The notes: generated by a model from the sequence alone, not told the origin. Positions 7,977-17,868 are shown, numbered from the stretch's first letter. The stretch: 64,000 nucleotides of DNA from Campylobacteraceae bacterium (GCA_013373175.1 JABXII010000014.1:124001-188000); one strand, 5' to 3'. Made by a program: numbers and translations.

Positions 7977-9251
7977 TTACTCCTTTTTAGGTTTTACTTC
8001 AAGTACTAAACCATCAATATTTTCTACAATAACATCTTTACCTACTTGAATCTCTTCTTTACTTTTTGCATTCCATACTTCTGAATGAATTTCAACTTTG
8101 TAAAAATCATCTTTCTTTTTTATAACTTTTGCACAAGAGCCTATTAACTCCTCACTACCAGTTTTTACTTTTTGTTTTCTTTCTTGAATAATTACTTTAA
8201 GTAGATAGATAAAAATAGCTATACTTACTAAAGCAAAAGCAATTATCAATGATAAAGAAATATCAATACCTAATGTTTTTTCATCAAATAGTATTAAAGA
8301 CCCAAAAACAAAAGCGATAATTCCACCAATACCAAGTATTCCAAAACCTACTATGAATACTTCTGATATCATAAGAATAATACCAATTAAAATAAGAAGT
8401 AAACCAGCAGTATCAAAGGGTAGGATATTAAGTGAGTATAATGCTAAAGCACCACTTATTAAACCTGTAACTCCTGGAAAAATAGAACCAGGACTCATTA
8501 ACTCAAAAAATATACCATAAATAGCCAAAAGCATTAAACCATAAGCAATACTAGGATTAGAAAGATAAGATAAAATTTTTATTTTAAAGCCCTCTTCAAT
8601 AGTTTGTACTTTTGAATTTTTTGTATTTAGTTTAACCTTTTTATTATCCATTTGAAACTCAAAACCATCTAACTTTTTTAAAAGAGAATCTAAATCATTT
8701 GCAATAAAATCAACAACACCTAATTCTTTTGCTTTCAAAGAATCAATACTTGCACCTTTTGTTACACTTTCTTTTGCCCATTGTACATTTCTATTTCGAA
8801 GTTTTGCTAAGCTTTCAATATATGCACTTGCATCATTTATGCCTTTTGTTTTCATAGTAGAAGGTGGATTATCTTTTTCTTCTTTAAAACCTATTTGTAC
8901 AGGGGTAGCAGCCCCTACATTTGTACCTTGAGACATAACTGCAATATGTGAAGCATATAAGATAAAAGTTCCTGCACTAGCAGCCCTAGAACCTTTAGGT
9001 GATATATATACAACAATTGGGATTTTAGAATTTAAAACTTGAGAGACAATATCTCTTGTTGAAGATAACAAACCACCTGGTGTATTAAGTTCAAAAATTA
9101 TAAATTGTGAATTTTGCTTATTTGCTTCTTTGATAGATTTCTTTACAAAAGCACTACTTGCAGGATTTATTGCTCCATCATAACTGAAGTGAGTGATATT
9201 TGAAGCAAAAAGAGTAATAGTTAAAGTAAAAAATAAAACAAGCAGTTTCAT
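7977..9251 (-). CDS. NfeD-family membrane-bound serine protease (ClpP class)
   Basis: A 424-residue protein. A signal peptide precedes a ClpP/crotonase-fold protease domain with FELNTPGG and SRAASAGTF. By comparison with archaeal 1510-N the nucleophile is Ser92, and the general base is probably a Lys near residue 134-136. Four to five membrane helices follow (about residues 230-345) and then a small OB-fold NfeD domain (GKDVIVENIDGLVLEVKP). Long NfeD proteins cleave stomatin-like partners. ATG 9251 is chosen because AAAGGAG precedes it and it starts exactly at the signal peptide, unlike the earlier in-frame start at 9284. Confidence 0.86.
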   Translation of the reverse strand: MKLLVLFFTLTITLFASNITHFSYDGAINPASSAFVKKSIKEANKQNSQFIIFELNTPGGLLSSTRDIVSQVLNSKIPIVVYISPKGSRAASAGTFILYASHIAVMSQGTNVGAATPVQIGFKEEKDNPPSTMKTKGINDASAYIESLAKLRNRNVQWAKESVTKGASIDSLKAKELGVVDFIANDLDSLLKKLDGFEFQMDNKKVKLNTKNSKVQTIEEGFKIKILSYLSNPSIAYGLMLLAIYGIFFELMSPGSIFPGVTGLISGALALYSLNILPFDTAGLLLILIGIILMISEVFIVGFGILGIGGIIAFVFGSLILFDEKTLGIDISLSLIIAFALVSIAIFIYLLKVIIQERKQKVKTGSEELIGSCAKVIKKKDDFYKVEIHSEVWNAKSKEEIQVGKDVIVENIDGLVLEVKPKKE

Positions 9252-9318
9252 AATAAACTCCTTTATTTTGTAATCATACTCCACTATTTTTCTTATGTCA
9301 AGTATAATTTTTATTTAT

Positions 9319-10173
9319 TTAATTATAAATAATAGTATCTCTACCCTGCTCTTTAGCTCTATAAACTGCACTATCTGCTTTTTTGATCATTTCATCTTTT
9401 GTTTTACAATCTTTATAAAAGGAAACTCCAATACTAACTGTTAAACTAATATCTTGTTTCGGATGATATATTTTGTGAGCTTTAATCTCTTCTTTTAATT
9501 CAATCAATTTTTGTTCTATCTCATATTTAGGTAGAAAACAAAGTATTAAAAACTCTTCTCCTCCATATCTATAAGCTTCACCATTTAAAAAGTTTGAGTA
9601 CTTTTGAATCTTTTTTGAAAGATAAGTTAAGGCTTTATCCCCTGTATCATGACCAAAGTTATCATTTATACTTTTAAATCTATCTGCATCTATAAAAATC
9701 GCAGTTAATAAATCTTTGTTATTTTGATTTATAAACATAGATAAATCATTTTCCATTTTTCGTCTATTATAAAGACCTGTTAAATGGTCTCTGTTCATAT
9801 TATCTTCTAATAAAGCTCTTTCTCTTAATAGCTCTTGTATCAAGGTGTCTTTATAGTCTTCATCAAGCTCAGAGTTTTTTTGCTCAATAATTCTTCCTAA
9901 ATAAAACTCAAATAAGTCTTTTTTAAATGAATAATCAATTTTTTCACACTCAATAATCATTTGAGGTTTTTCTTCACCTAATCCATTAGTTATTTTTATT
10001 TTATCAATTTGTTTAATACTATATTTTATTTTGTCATTTATGATTTTAGGCTCAAGTAATTCTCTTTTCCAATAAGAAGAAGTACTTTTTTCTAAAACCT
10101 TTAATTTTTTAAGTTGAATATCGTTAAATAGTTCTTTACTGACAGAAATTTTATACATATGAAATATTATCAA
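9319..10173 (-). CDS. Diguanylate cyclase (GGDEF domain)
   Basis: A 284-residue protein making cyclic di-GMP from GTP. About 125 N-terminal residues of unknown type precede a GGDEF domain that starts at DHLTGLYNRRK. The active loop is GGEEF at residues 204-208, compatible with activity, and the metal-binding FIDADRFKSIND is intact. The product-inhibition I-site (RxxD five residues before the loop) is absent (NGEAYR), so feedback control is probably weak. TTG 10173 is preferred as the start because AAGGG lies five bases before it; ATG 10158 has no ribosome site. No signal peptide or membrane helix is apparent. Confidence 0.85.
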   Translation of the reverse strand: MIIFHMYKISVSKELFNDIQLKKLKVLEKSTSSYWKRELLEPKIINDKIKYSIKQIDKIKITNGLGEEKPQMIIECEKIDYSFKKDLFEFYLGRIIEQKNSELDEDYKDTLIQELLRERALLEDNMNRDHLTGLYNRRKMENDLSMFINQNNKDLLTAIFIDADRFKSINDNFGHDTGDKALTYLSKKIQKYSNFLNGEAYRYGGEEFLILCFLPKYEIEQKLIELKEEIKAHKIYHPKQDISLTVSIGVSFYKDCKTKDEMIKKADSAVYRAKEQGRDTIIYN

Positions 10174-10297
10174 GTGTGCCCTTAATAATAGAATTAAATA
10201 TTTTTAACTATAAGTTATACTTATAAAATTACTAATCAGAAATTAATATTATTTAAAGTATATTTCCATAATTTAAAATTATATTTAAAGGATATAA

Positions 10298-11461
10298 ATG
10301 ACTTTAAGAGAGAAATTTAACCCGATGTGTTTTTTAGCTTCGCTAGGAGCTGGTGGACTATCTGTTTCATTTTTTATGTATTTAATGTTTTTAGTACCAC
10401 ACAAAGATACACCAATGGCAACATTTAATCATGTATTTCCTCAGCTTATAAAAGGAACTTGGTTATCTATAACAATTGCAATTGCTTTAATTGGTATACT
10501 ATTATTTGCTTTTTTCCACTTTAAACTACTAATTTGGAATACAAAACAGTTTAATATGTATAAAAAAACTGACAATTATAAAACACTTGTAAACTCAAAT
10601 GCAGAGATTACACTAATGACTATTCCATTAACTTATGCAATGACAATCAACGTGTGTTTTGTATTAGGTGCTGTTTTTGTACCTAATTTATGGACAATAG
10701 TTGAGTTTATGTTTCCCTTTGCCCTACTTGGATTTTTAGTAGCAGGATATTTTGCATTAAAAATAATCTTTGCTTACTTTTCAAGACTATTAGTAAAAGC
10801 AGAGTTTGATTTTACAAAAAATAATAATCTTTCTCAAATGATCTCAATATTCGCTTTATCAATGATATCTGTAGGTTTTGCAGCACCAGGGGCTATGAGT
10901 CACAATATTGTAATAAATGCTTTAGGAATATTTGGAGCTATATTCTTCGGTTCTTTTGCTATTTTACTACTTATTATTAAAATTACTATGGGGTTTAAGA
11001 ATATGTTTGAACAAGGTATCTCAATAGAAGCTAGCCCTTCTTTATGGATAATCTTACCTATTCTAACACTTTTAGGAATTATGATGATTAGAGTAACATT
11101 TGGATTAGACCATAATTTCAATTCTAACATGAGTAAATCCTCTTTATTTACTCTAACTTCAAGTATTCTTTCAATCCAAATTATCTTTGGTATCTTAGGA
11201 TATAAAGTAATGAAAATGAATAGATATTTTGAAACATATGTAGAAGATGAAAAAACAAGGTCTTCTGTATCTTTTGCTTTAATATGTCCAGGAGTAGCAT
11301 TTTTTGTATTTGGTATGTTCTTTATTAACTTTGGACTAACATTCAATAATGTACTAAATAAATACTCTATTGCATATTTTCTATTAATGATTCCATTTAT
11401 TTATATTCAATATAAAACTATTATCTACTTCTTTAAATTAAAAAGAAAATTCAACTTCTAA
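10298..11461 (+). CDS. Polytopic membrane protein, TsoY-like
   Basis: A 387-residue integral membrane protein with about ten hydrophobic helices and no soluble domain. The N-terminus NPMCFLASLGAGGLSVSF recalls what I remember as the TsoY (seleno)protein family, where the residue equivalent to Cys11 may be selenocysteine; that link is from memory and unverified. The overall arrangement also resembles tellurite-resistance/dicarboxylate (TDT) transporters. Preceded by AAAGGATATAA and followed by a 12-bp hairpin, it appears monocistronic. The transported substrate is unknown. Confidence 0.55.
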   Translation: MTLREKFNPMCFLASLGAGGLSVSFFMYLMFLVPHKDTPMATFNHVFPQLIKGTWLSITIAIALIGILLFAFFHFKLLIWNTKQFNMYKKTDNYKTLVNSNAEITLMTIPLTYAMTINVCFVLGAVFVPNLWTIVEFMFPFALLGFLVAGYFALKIIFAYFSRLLVKAEFDFTKNNNLSQMISIFALSMISVGFAAPGAMSHNIVINALGIFGAIFFGSFAILLLIIKITMGFKNMFEQGISIEASPSLWIILPILTLLGIMMIRVTFGLDHNFNSNMSKSSLFTLTSSILSIQIIFGILGYKVMKMNRYFETYVEDEKTRSSVSFALICPGVAFFVFGMFFINFGLTFNNVLNKYSIAYFLLMIPFIYIQYKTIIYFFKLKRKFNF

Positions 11462-11490
11462 ATATATAGTCTCACAAAGAGACTATATAT
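11462..11490 (+). terminator. Hairpin after the TsoY-like gene
   Basis: ATATATAGTCTC (11462-11473) pairs perfectly with GAGACTATATAT (11479-11490) around an ACAAA loop, directly after the stop codon; AAATTT follows. Probable terminator with a weak U tract. Confidence 0.55.
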
Positions 11491-11568
11491 AAATTTACTA
11501 TTAAATGTAATAAAATACATACTAAAAGATACTATCTAATGTTATAATGAAATAAAAAAGGATATATC

Positions 11569-12996
11569 ATGAAAGTACTACTTACAGGTTCAACTGGATA
11601 TATCGGTAGAAGACTAAATCAAAGACTTATAAAAAATAAAGATATAGATTTAAGATTATATGTTAGAAATAGAAGAACTCTTTCTAAGAATCTTCCTTCA
11701 GATGTTGAAGTAGTAGAAGGGGATACTTTCAATAAAGAGAAGTTAAAAGAAGCATTAAAAGATGTAGATATTGCATACTATTTAGTTCATTCTCTTTCAA
11801 GAAGTGATTATAAGAATTTAGATAAAGAATCCGCTCAAAACTTTGTAGATATTGCCCATGAATGTAATGTTAAAAGAATTATTTATTTAGGAGGATTGGG
11901 AGTAAAAAATGATCAAACGAGTGAACACCTTTTAAGTAGAATTGAAACAGGAGAGGTTCTAAGTTCAAATAAAGATATTCAAACTATTTGGATTAGAGCT
12001 GGAGTTATAATTGGTTCAGGTAGTACAAGCTTTGAAATTATTAGAAATCTAACTGAAAAACTTCCAATTATGACAACTCCAAAGTGGGTAAGCACAAAGG
12101 CTGAACCAATTGCAGTAGATGATGTACTTAATTACTTAGAGCAATCTATTTATTTAAAAGAAAAGAAAAATCTTATAGTAGATATTGGATGTGAACAATT
12201 AACATATAAAGAGATGATGCTTCAAACAGCAAAAGCTTTAGACTTAAAAAGAATAATAATTCCTCTACCTTTTCTTTCTATTAATGTTTCATCTTATTGG
12301 TTAAACTTATTTACTCCGGTGCAGTTTAAAGTAGCAAAAGCTTTAATAGAAGGATTAAAATCAGAAGTTATAATCCAAAATGACAATGCAAAGAAATATT
12401 TTCCAAATATAAAACCTATTCCATACATAAAAGCTGTAAAAAAAGCTATTAAAGAGATAAAAACTAATCAGGTAATTAGTCGTTGGTCTGATACGGATAA
12501 CTCAGGTAAAATATGGGATAAAGACCATGACAAAGAGATTGCAGATGCAATTTTCTATGATAGAAAAGAAGAGTTTATCAATAACTTATCAAAAGAACAA
12601 GTATTCAAAAGCTTTACAAGTATTGGTGGTAAAGATGGTTGGTTTACTTTTGACTTTCTTTGGGAAATAAGAGGTGTTATTGATAAAATGCTTGGTGGTG
12701 TAGGATTAAAAAGAGGAAGAAAAAATCAATATAATCTTAGTGTAGGAGAGAGTTTAGACTTTTGGAAAGTTGTAGATATAAAAGAGAATGAAAGATTACT
12801 TCTTTATGCACAAATGAAAGTTCCAGGAACTGCTTGGCTTGAGTTTAAAATTGAAGATAATAAACTTATACAATCAGCTTACTTTTACCCTAAAGGACTA
12901 TTTGGAAGAATTTATTGGTATGGTTTAATTCCAATTCATTATCTAGTTTTTAATAGTATGATTAAATCAATTATAAAAAAAGCAGAAAAGTTTTAA
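11569..12996 (+). CDS. SDR-family NAD(P)-binding protein with C-terminal DUF2867-like domain
   Basis: A 475-residue protein. The N-terminal 300 residues form an atypical extended SDR Rossmann fold beginning LLTGSTGYIGRRL, with YLVHSLSR and IRAGVIIGSGS, similar to YbjT-like and complex I NDUFA9-like proteins. The last 150 residues (GGKDGWFTFDFLWEIRGVID onward) match the DUF2867 partner domain. Substrate unknown; such proteins are often linked to quinone or lipid metabolism. AAAAAGGA precedes the ATG. The gene converges on the RND transporter gene, and both stops lie in a shared terminator. Confidence 0.75.
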   Translation: MKVLLTGSTGYIGRRLNQRLIKNKDIDLRLYVRNRRTLSKNLPSDVEVVEGDTFNKEKLKEALKDVDIAYYLVHSLSRSDYKNLDKESAQNFVDIAHECNVKRIIYLGGLGVKNDQTSEHLLSRIETGEVLSSNKDIQTIWIRAGVIIGSGSTSFEIIRNLTEKLPIMTTPKWVSTKAEPIAVDDVLNYLEQSIYLKEKKNLIVDIGCEQLTYKEMMLQTAKALDLKRIIIPLPFLSINVSSYWLNLFTPVQFKVAKALIEGLKSEVIIQNDNAKKYFPNIKPIPYIKAVKKAIKEIKTNQVISRWSDTDNSGKIWDKDHDKEIADAIFYDRKEEFINNLSKEQVFKSFTSIGGKDGWFTFDFLWEIRGVIDKMLGGVGLKRGRKNQYNLSVGESLDFWKVVDIKENERLLLYAQMKVPGTAWLEFKIEDNKLIQSAYFYPKGLFGRIYWYGLIPIHYLVFNSMIKSIIKKAEKF

Positions 12997-13009
12997 TTAT
13001 TCTGCTTTT
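12978..13009. terminator. Bidirectional terminator between convergent genes
   Basis: AAAAGCAGAA (12978-12987) pairs with TTCTGCTTTT (13000-13009); A and T runs at the outer ends give U-rich tails in both directions. The stop codons of the SDR (12996) and RND (12997) genes are within the loop. Confidence 0.65.
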
Positions 13010-16000
13010 CTTAGATAAATTAATCTATATACCATAGGTACGTAATATAGATTTAAAACTGTTGCCCATAAAATACCAAAACCTAAAGCAACTGCCATAG
13101 GCTGTAAAATAAGAGCTTGTCCTGAAGCAAAGAACATTAATGTAGCAAGTCCTAAGATTGTTGTAATAGAAGTTAATAAAATAGGTCTTAATCTCATTAT
13201 TGCATAATCTTTCATTTCATCTAGATTTTTTGCTTTTTTAATAAAATCCATCATGATAATTCCATCATTTACAATAACTCCTGCTAAGCCTACCATTCCA
13301 ATTAAACTAGGCATAGTAATATTTAAACCTAAAATTAAATGACCTAATAAAACACCAAAAATAGATAAAGGTATAGTTGAAATTATAATTAAAGGTTTAA
13401 CTAAAGAATCGAACATCCATATTAAAGCAAGGAAAATTAAGATAATAGCTAATAAAGCAGCCTCACCCATCTCTTTTTGTACTTTTTCATTTTCTTCTTG
13501 TTCTCCCTTGATATCGATACTAACAAACTTCTTTTGTTCTTCAAGGGTTGGATTTAATTGTTCAAAAACTTCTGAAGAAGTTACTTTATTAATACTTGCT
13601 GTTACAGAAACAATTCTTTTAGAATTTTCTTTAAAAATCTGAGACAGAGCATTTTTTCTTACAATATCAACAACATCTTTTAAAAGTACTTTTTGAGTTG
13701 TTCCTGGAATTAAAACTTCAAATCTATCTAAAGATGAAAGTTCATCTTTGTTCTTACTTTGAAAGATTACTTCAACAATACCTTTATTATCAAACATCTT
13801 TGAATAAGCACCTTTAAAATAAAAAGGCCTAACAGCAGAGATTATATAATTTTCAGTAAAACCTAATTTTTGTCCGTACTCATTTACTTTAAACTTTAAC
13901 TCTATATTTCCAACTAAAATATCATCAGCTACATTTGAAACTCCATCTATAGAGTTCAATTTATCTTTAATCATTTTAACTGCTTTGTTTATTGCTTTTG
14001 TATTTGCACCTGAAATAGCAAGTTCCAAGTCATTTTTAACAATACCAGCACCTGGTACACTTACTTTAAGCTCTTCATACTCTTTACTAGTGATTAAAGG
14101 CTTTAGAAGCTCTTTTAACTCTTCTTCAATCTCTTGGGCAGATTTTTGTCTAATCATATTTGTATCATCATATTTAGGTGATAAATAAGGATTAATATAT
14201 TTATCAAAAATATTTTGAGGAGCTCTTTCATATAGATTAACAAAAACTTGAAAATAGAACTCTTCACTTTGAGGTAGGTTTTTTCCATCAAGTTTCATAC
14301 CTGTAACTGATGAAATAGAGTCAATATTATTTGCAAAATCATATTCATCTATGATTTTTCTTTCTATTTTTTCAACTAACTTTTCTGTCTGTTCAATCTT
14401 TTTACCAACACCTACTGAACCATTTATATATAATTGTGTTGAATCAAAGTCTGGCAAAAACTGAAATCTTGACTGAGAAGCAATAAATATTGTTGCTATT
14501 ATAATTGAAGATATCATTGCAGTTAAAGCTACATATTTTCTTTTTAATAAAAAAGTTAAAATTGTTCTATATATATCTTTATTTACTTCCCAAATTCTAT
14601 CTGACCTTTTCTCTTTTTTATGTACATCAAAAATTTGCTTTGCATGCAAAGGAAGGAAAAAGAAAGCTTCAACTAAAGATGACAATAAAAGTATTGTAAT
14701 CATAATAGGTAATACTTTCATAAACTTACCAACTTCACCTGTCATAAGTAAAATTGGTAAAAATGCAAAAATAGTAGTTGCTGTTGCAGTTAAAACTGCT
14801 GGATAAACTTCTAAGGCTCCATCTAAAGAAGCTTGAAGTCTATTTTTACCCATTTCCATATGTCTATAAATATTTTCTCCAACAACAATTGCTTCATCTA
14901 CAAGCATTCCAAGAGCAATTAAAGCCCCTAGTAGTGATAACATATTTAAACTATATCCAAGAGCTTCTGCTGAAATAAGTCCTATCATAAAAGAAGTTGG
15001 GATACCTATAGCAATTACAATGGCAATTCTTACATTGATAAAATAAAATAAAGCCATAAATAAAAGACATAATCCAAATAAAATATTTGAAACAACAGTA
15101 TTAAGTCTGTTTTTAATCCATACAGAAGTATCAGTATGAGTATCAAAAGAAAGGTTAGGATAATCTTTTTTTGCTTCTTCTAAAATCTCTTTTATTCTTT
15201 TTACAAGTTCAATTGCATCACCAGTATCACTCTTGTTTATTCCGATTGAAACATCCCTATTTCCATTGAAGTGAGAAATATTGTTTACATCTGCTAATCT
15301 AAAATCCACACTTGCAATATCTTTTAATAGAACTCTTTGATTATTTATTTTTATAATTGTATTTTTAACTTTATCTATTTGTTTTTCACCATTAAAGGTA
15401 CTTAAATAGTAGTGTCTTGTACTATCTTTAATAATACCCGCTGGAAAAATTGAACTTATATTTTGAACAGTATTAACTACATCTTGAAGGTTTAATCCAT
15501 ATGCTAAGATTTTATTCTCATCAAATTTTATTAATAACTCTTTATCAGAATCTCCCCAAATAGAAATAGAACTCAAATCTTTAAGTGCAGAAATCCTAGA
15601 TTTAATATCATCAGCTACTTCAAGTAGTTTTTCCTTTGAATCTTCTCCATAAATAACAACTGTGATTAAAGGAATTTCACCTATTACTTCTTTTACAAGA
15701 GGTTCATCCATATCACTTGGAAGATTTACTTTAGTTTTTGTAACTATATCTTTTACATCATCAAGTACATCAGAAGCTTCAAAACCTCTTTTTAATTTAA
15801 TATTTATTGAAAAAAATCCGTTTTTAACAATTGATGTTATATCACTTGCTTCTTCTAAAGATACTAATTCATCTTCTAAATCCTCAACTGCCATCTTATC
15901 AAGTAAATCAGAACTTGCTCCTGCATAAGTTCCTGTAATGGCAACTGCATCAAGTGAAGCAGGTGGGAAAATCTCTTTTGGTATTTTAAAATATGCAAAA

Positions 16001-16083
16001 ATTGAAAGAACTAATAAAAAGAAGAGCAAAAAATGATTTAATATAGGTTTTCTAAGTGCGAATTCAATTATTGTTTTTATCAT
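12997..16083 (-). CDS. RND-family efflux permease (AcrB/HAE type)
   Basis: A 1028-residue inner-membrane proton-driven pump with the RND plan of twelve helices and two large periplasmic loops. N-terminal MIKTIIEFALRKPILNHFLLF and the helix-4 motif LGMLVDEAIVVGENIYRHM are typical, but the second proton-relay Asp of AcrB is Glu here (DE rather than DD). GMVGLAGVIVNDGIIMMDFI is the matching C-half motif. No periplasmic adaptor or outer-membrane channel is adjacent; a TolC-like gene lies 47 kb away at 62651. Its start overlaps the end of the ftsL-like gene by 20 bases. Substrate unknown. Confidence 0.88.
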   Translation of the reverse strand: MIKTIIEFALRKPILNHFLLFFLLVLSIFAYFKIPKEIFPPASLDAVAITGTYAGASSDLLDKMAVEDLEDELVSLEEASDITSIVKNGFFSINIKLKRGFEASDVLDDVKDIVTKTKVNLPSDMDEPLVKEVIGEIPLITVVIYGEDSKEKLLEVADDIKSRISALKDLSSISIWGDSDKELLIKFDENKILAYGLNLQDVVNTVQNISSIFPAGIIKDSTRHYYLSTFNGEKQIDKVKNTIIKINNQRVLLKDIASVDFRLADVNNISHFNGNRDVSIGINKSDTGDAIELVKRIKEILEEAKKDYPNLSFDTHTDTSVWIKNRLNTVVSNILFGLCLLFMALFYFINVRIAIVIAIGIPTSFMIGLISAEALGYSLNMLSLLGALIALGMLVDEAIVVGENIYRHMEMGKNRLQASLDGALEVYPAVLTATATTIFAFLPILLMTGEVGKFMKVLPIMITILLLSSLVEAFFFLPLHAKQIFDVHKKEKRSDRIWEVNKDIYRTILTFLLKRKYVALTAMISSIIIATIFIASQSRFQFLPDFDSTQLYINGSVGVGKKIEQTEKLVEKIERKIIDEYDFANNIDSISSVTGMKLDGKNLPQSEEFYFQVFVNLYERAPQNIFDKYINPYLSPKYDDTNMIRQKSAQEIEEELKELLKPLITSKEYEELKVSVPGAGIVKNDLELAISGANTKAINKAVKMIKDKLNSIDGVSNVADDILVGNIELKFKVNEYGQKLGFTENYIISAVRPFYFKGAYSKMFDNKGIVEVIFQSKNKDELSSLDRFEVLIPGTTQKVLLKDVVDIVRKNALSQIFKENSKRIVSVTASINKVTSSEVFEQLNPTLEEQKKFVSIDIKGEQEENEKVQKEMGEAALLAIILIFLALIWMFDSLVKPLIIISTIPLSIFGVLLGHLILGLNITMPSLIGMVGLAGVIVNDGIIMMDFIKKAKNLDEMKDYAIMRLRPILLTSITTILGLATLMFFASGQALILQPMAVALGFGILWATVLNLYYVPMVYRLIYLRKAE

Positions 16084-16333
16084 ATGCTTCTTCTATTGAG
16101 TATATTATTAAAGAGTCTTCTATTTGGTTTTTAAACTTCATATCTTCTAGCTGTTGAGCTAAAAACTTATTCTCTTCTTTTAAAGAGATATAGTGAGCAT
16201 AAAGTTTATTAATATCTTTACTTACATAATATATATTATTTGCTAAAAAAATCTTTGGAAAAAATAGTATAAGAGTCAAAAGTAAAGTGCCAAATACTAT
16301 TAAAAGAGAATTTCTAGAATTTAGTTTAATCAA
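16064..16333 (-). CDS. ftsL: FtsL-like bitopic division protein
   Basis: An 89-residue protein with a short cytoplasmic N-terminus, a single membrane helix (LLIVFGTLLLTLILFFPKIFL) and a leucine-rich coiled coil (INKLYAHYISLKEENKFLAQQLEDM). Size and topology match FtsL, which bridges FtsB and FtsQ in the divisome. FtsL proteins have little conserved sequence, so the call rests mainly on topology and position: it overlaps the end of rsmH by eight bases, the usual place for ftsL. It also overlaps the RND transporter start. Confidence 0.65.
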   Translation of the reverse strand: MIKLNSRNSLLIVFGTLLLTLILFFPKIFLANNIYYVSKDINKLYAHYISLKEENKFLAQQLEDMKFKNQIEDSLIIYSIEEAYDKNNN

Positions 16334-17228
16334 ATTTGAAAATCCTTAACTTTGAACTTCTACTTCGAGGGTTTTGTTTTATTTCTTCTTTTGTAGGTAT
16401 TACTGGTTTTCTTGTAATTATTTTACCTAAAGAGTGATTATTTCCACAAGTACATCTAAAAGCATCTGTTGGACAAATACAAGACTTACTCCATTTTTTA
16501 AAATAGTTTTTAACAATTCTATCTTCTAAAGAGTGAAAAGAGATAATTGCAACAGTACAGTCTTTAAGCTTTGCTTTTTCAATTGAGTCAAAAAGTCTTT
16601 CAAGAACTCCAAGTTCATCATTTACTTCTATTCTAATTCCTTGAAAAGGAAGTGTTGCTGGATGAATTTTTCCTTTGTACATTTTCTTAGATAAAAGAGT
16701 TGATAGCTCTTTTGCAGATGAAAATGGTCTATTACTTACTATTAAAGAAGCAACCTTTTTATATTCTCTTACTTCTCCATACTCTTTTAATACTCTTTCT
16801 AATTCATGTTGAGAGTATGTATTTACTACAACAGAAGCATCTAAAGATTGATTTTGATTCATTCTCATATCTAAAACAGAGCTTTCAAAACCAAAACCCC
16901 TATCCTCTTTATCAAGTTGCAAAGAAGAAACACCAATATCAGCTAAAATACCTTTTATATTTTCATCTTTATACTTTTCAATAACATGTTCAAAGTTACC
17001 TTTATTAAAGATAACTCTATTTCCAAAATCTTTTAATCTTTCTTTTGAAAAGTTTAAAGCTTCATCATCTTGGTCATTACATATTAGTTTGATATTTGAA
17101 TATTGTTTTATTAATCCTTCACTATGACCACCATAACCAGTAGTGCAATCAATAATATATCCATCATTTATACCTTCAAAAGCATCTAAAGTCTCTTGAA
17201 AAAGCACTGGAATATGGGGAATTTCCAT
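16326..17228 (-). CDS. rsmH: 16S rRNA (cytosine1402-N4)-methyltransferase RsmH
   Basis: A 300-residue SAM-dependent methyltransferase (formerly MraW) that modifies C1402 of 16S rRNA. The family signatures are clear: HIPVLFQETLDAF at the N-terminus, the SAM-binding DCTTGYGGHSEG, ILADIGVSSLQLD, and the Cys-containing SCICPTDAFRCTCGNNHS before the C-terminal RSRSSKLRIF. Start ATG 17228 has AAGGA eight bases upstream. It heads a minus-strand operon with ftsL and the RND pump, without the usual murein gene cluster following. Confidence 0.95.
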   Translation of the reverse strand: MEIPHIPVLFQETLDAFEGINDGYIIDCTTGYGGHSEGLIKQYSNIKLICNDQDDEALNFSKERLKDFGNRVIFNKGNFEHVIEKYKDENIKGILADIGVSSLQLDKEDRGFGFESSVLDMRMNQNQSLDASVVVNTYSQHELERVLKEYGEVREYKKVASLIVSNRPFSSAKELSTLLSKKMYKGKIHPATLPFQGIRIEVNDELGVLERLFDSIEKAKLKDCTVAIISFHSLEDRIVKNYFKKWSKSCICPTDAFRCTCGNNHSLGKIITRKPVIPTKEEIKQNPRSRSSKLRIFKFD

Positions 17229-17289
17229 TAAAATTGTCCTTAGTAATTTTTATGTATAATAGCGAAAAATTTATTTAAGGTTTTTTAAA

Positions 17290-17868
17290 ATGATAGACCC
17301 ACATACAGTTAAACTTTTAAGTGACTTATCTTTAACAATGTTTAGAAAAAATTTCTTTGGTATCTATCATGGTGCAATATCTTCAAAAGTTGACCATAAT
17401 ACTTTTATAATAAATACTTCAGATGCAATCTTTGATGAAATGACAGAAAAATCATTATGTAAACTAAATATGAATAAAAGAGATTATAGATGGCATGTTG
17501 CTAGTATTGAATCAGAAGTTCATTCAACTATATATAACAATATACATGAAGCAAAATATATTGCTTTTGGAATGCCAATTTATACAACTGCTTATACCTT
17601 TGAACATGATGAAATTATTTTTGATGATTATTTTGGGAAAACAGAGTTTTCTAAAATAAAAGTATATGACCCAGGAAATTTTGATACATGGTATGATAGA
17701 AATGCTTTAGAGATAACAAAATACTTAAAAGAGTCTGAAGAACATATAATGGTTATTAAAGGTGTTGGTACATATGTATACGATAGAGATATCAATAATC
17801 TAGTAAAAAGAATTGCAATTCTAGAGAACTCTTGTCGACTTTTAAGCATAAAATCTACATATAAATAA
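17290..17868 (+). CDS. Class II aldolase/adducin-like protein lacking the metal-site histidines
   Basis: A 192-residue protein with the overall arrangement of the class II aldolase/adducin fold: FFGIYHGAISSKVDHNTFIINTSDAIFDEM in the position of the substrate loop, then ASIESEVHSTIYNN. The canonical zinc motif HTHxP is not visible; the corresponding stretch reads AFGMPIYTTAY. The active-site metal is therefore probably absent and aldolase activity doubtful. Expressed from a short divergent region shared with rsmH; AAGG lies upstream of the ATG. Confidence 0.65.
   Translation: MIDPHTVKLLSDLSLTMFRKNFFGIYHGAISSKVDHNTFIINTSDAIFDEMTEKSLCKLNMNKRDYRWHVASIESEVHSTIYNNIHEAKYIAFGMPIYTTAYTFEHDEIIFDDYFGKTEFSKIKVYDPGNFDTWYDRNALEITKYLKESEEHIMVIKGVGTYVYDRDINNLVKRIAILENSCRLLSIKSTYK

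Noticed and set aside
14505-14978. Plus-strand hydrophobic ORFs inside the RND gene
   Set aside because: Opposite-frame reflections of membrane helices of the transporter.
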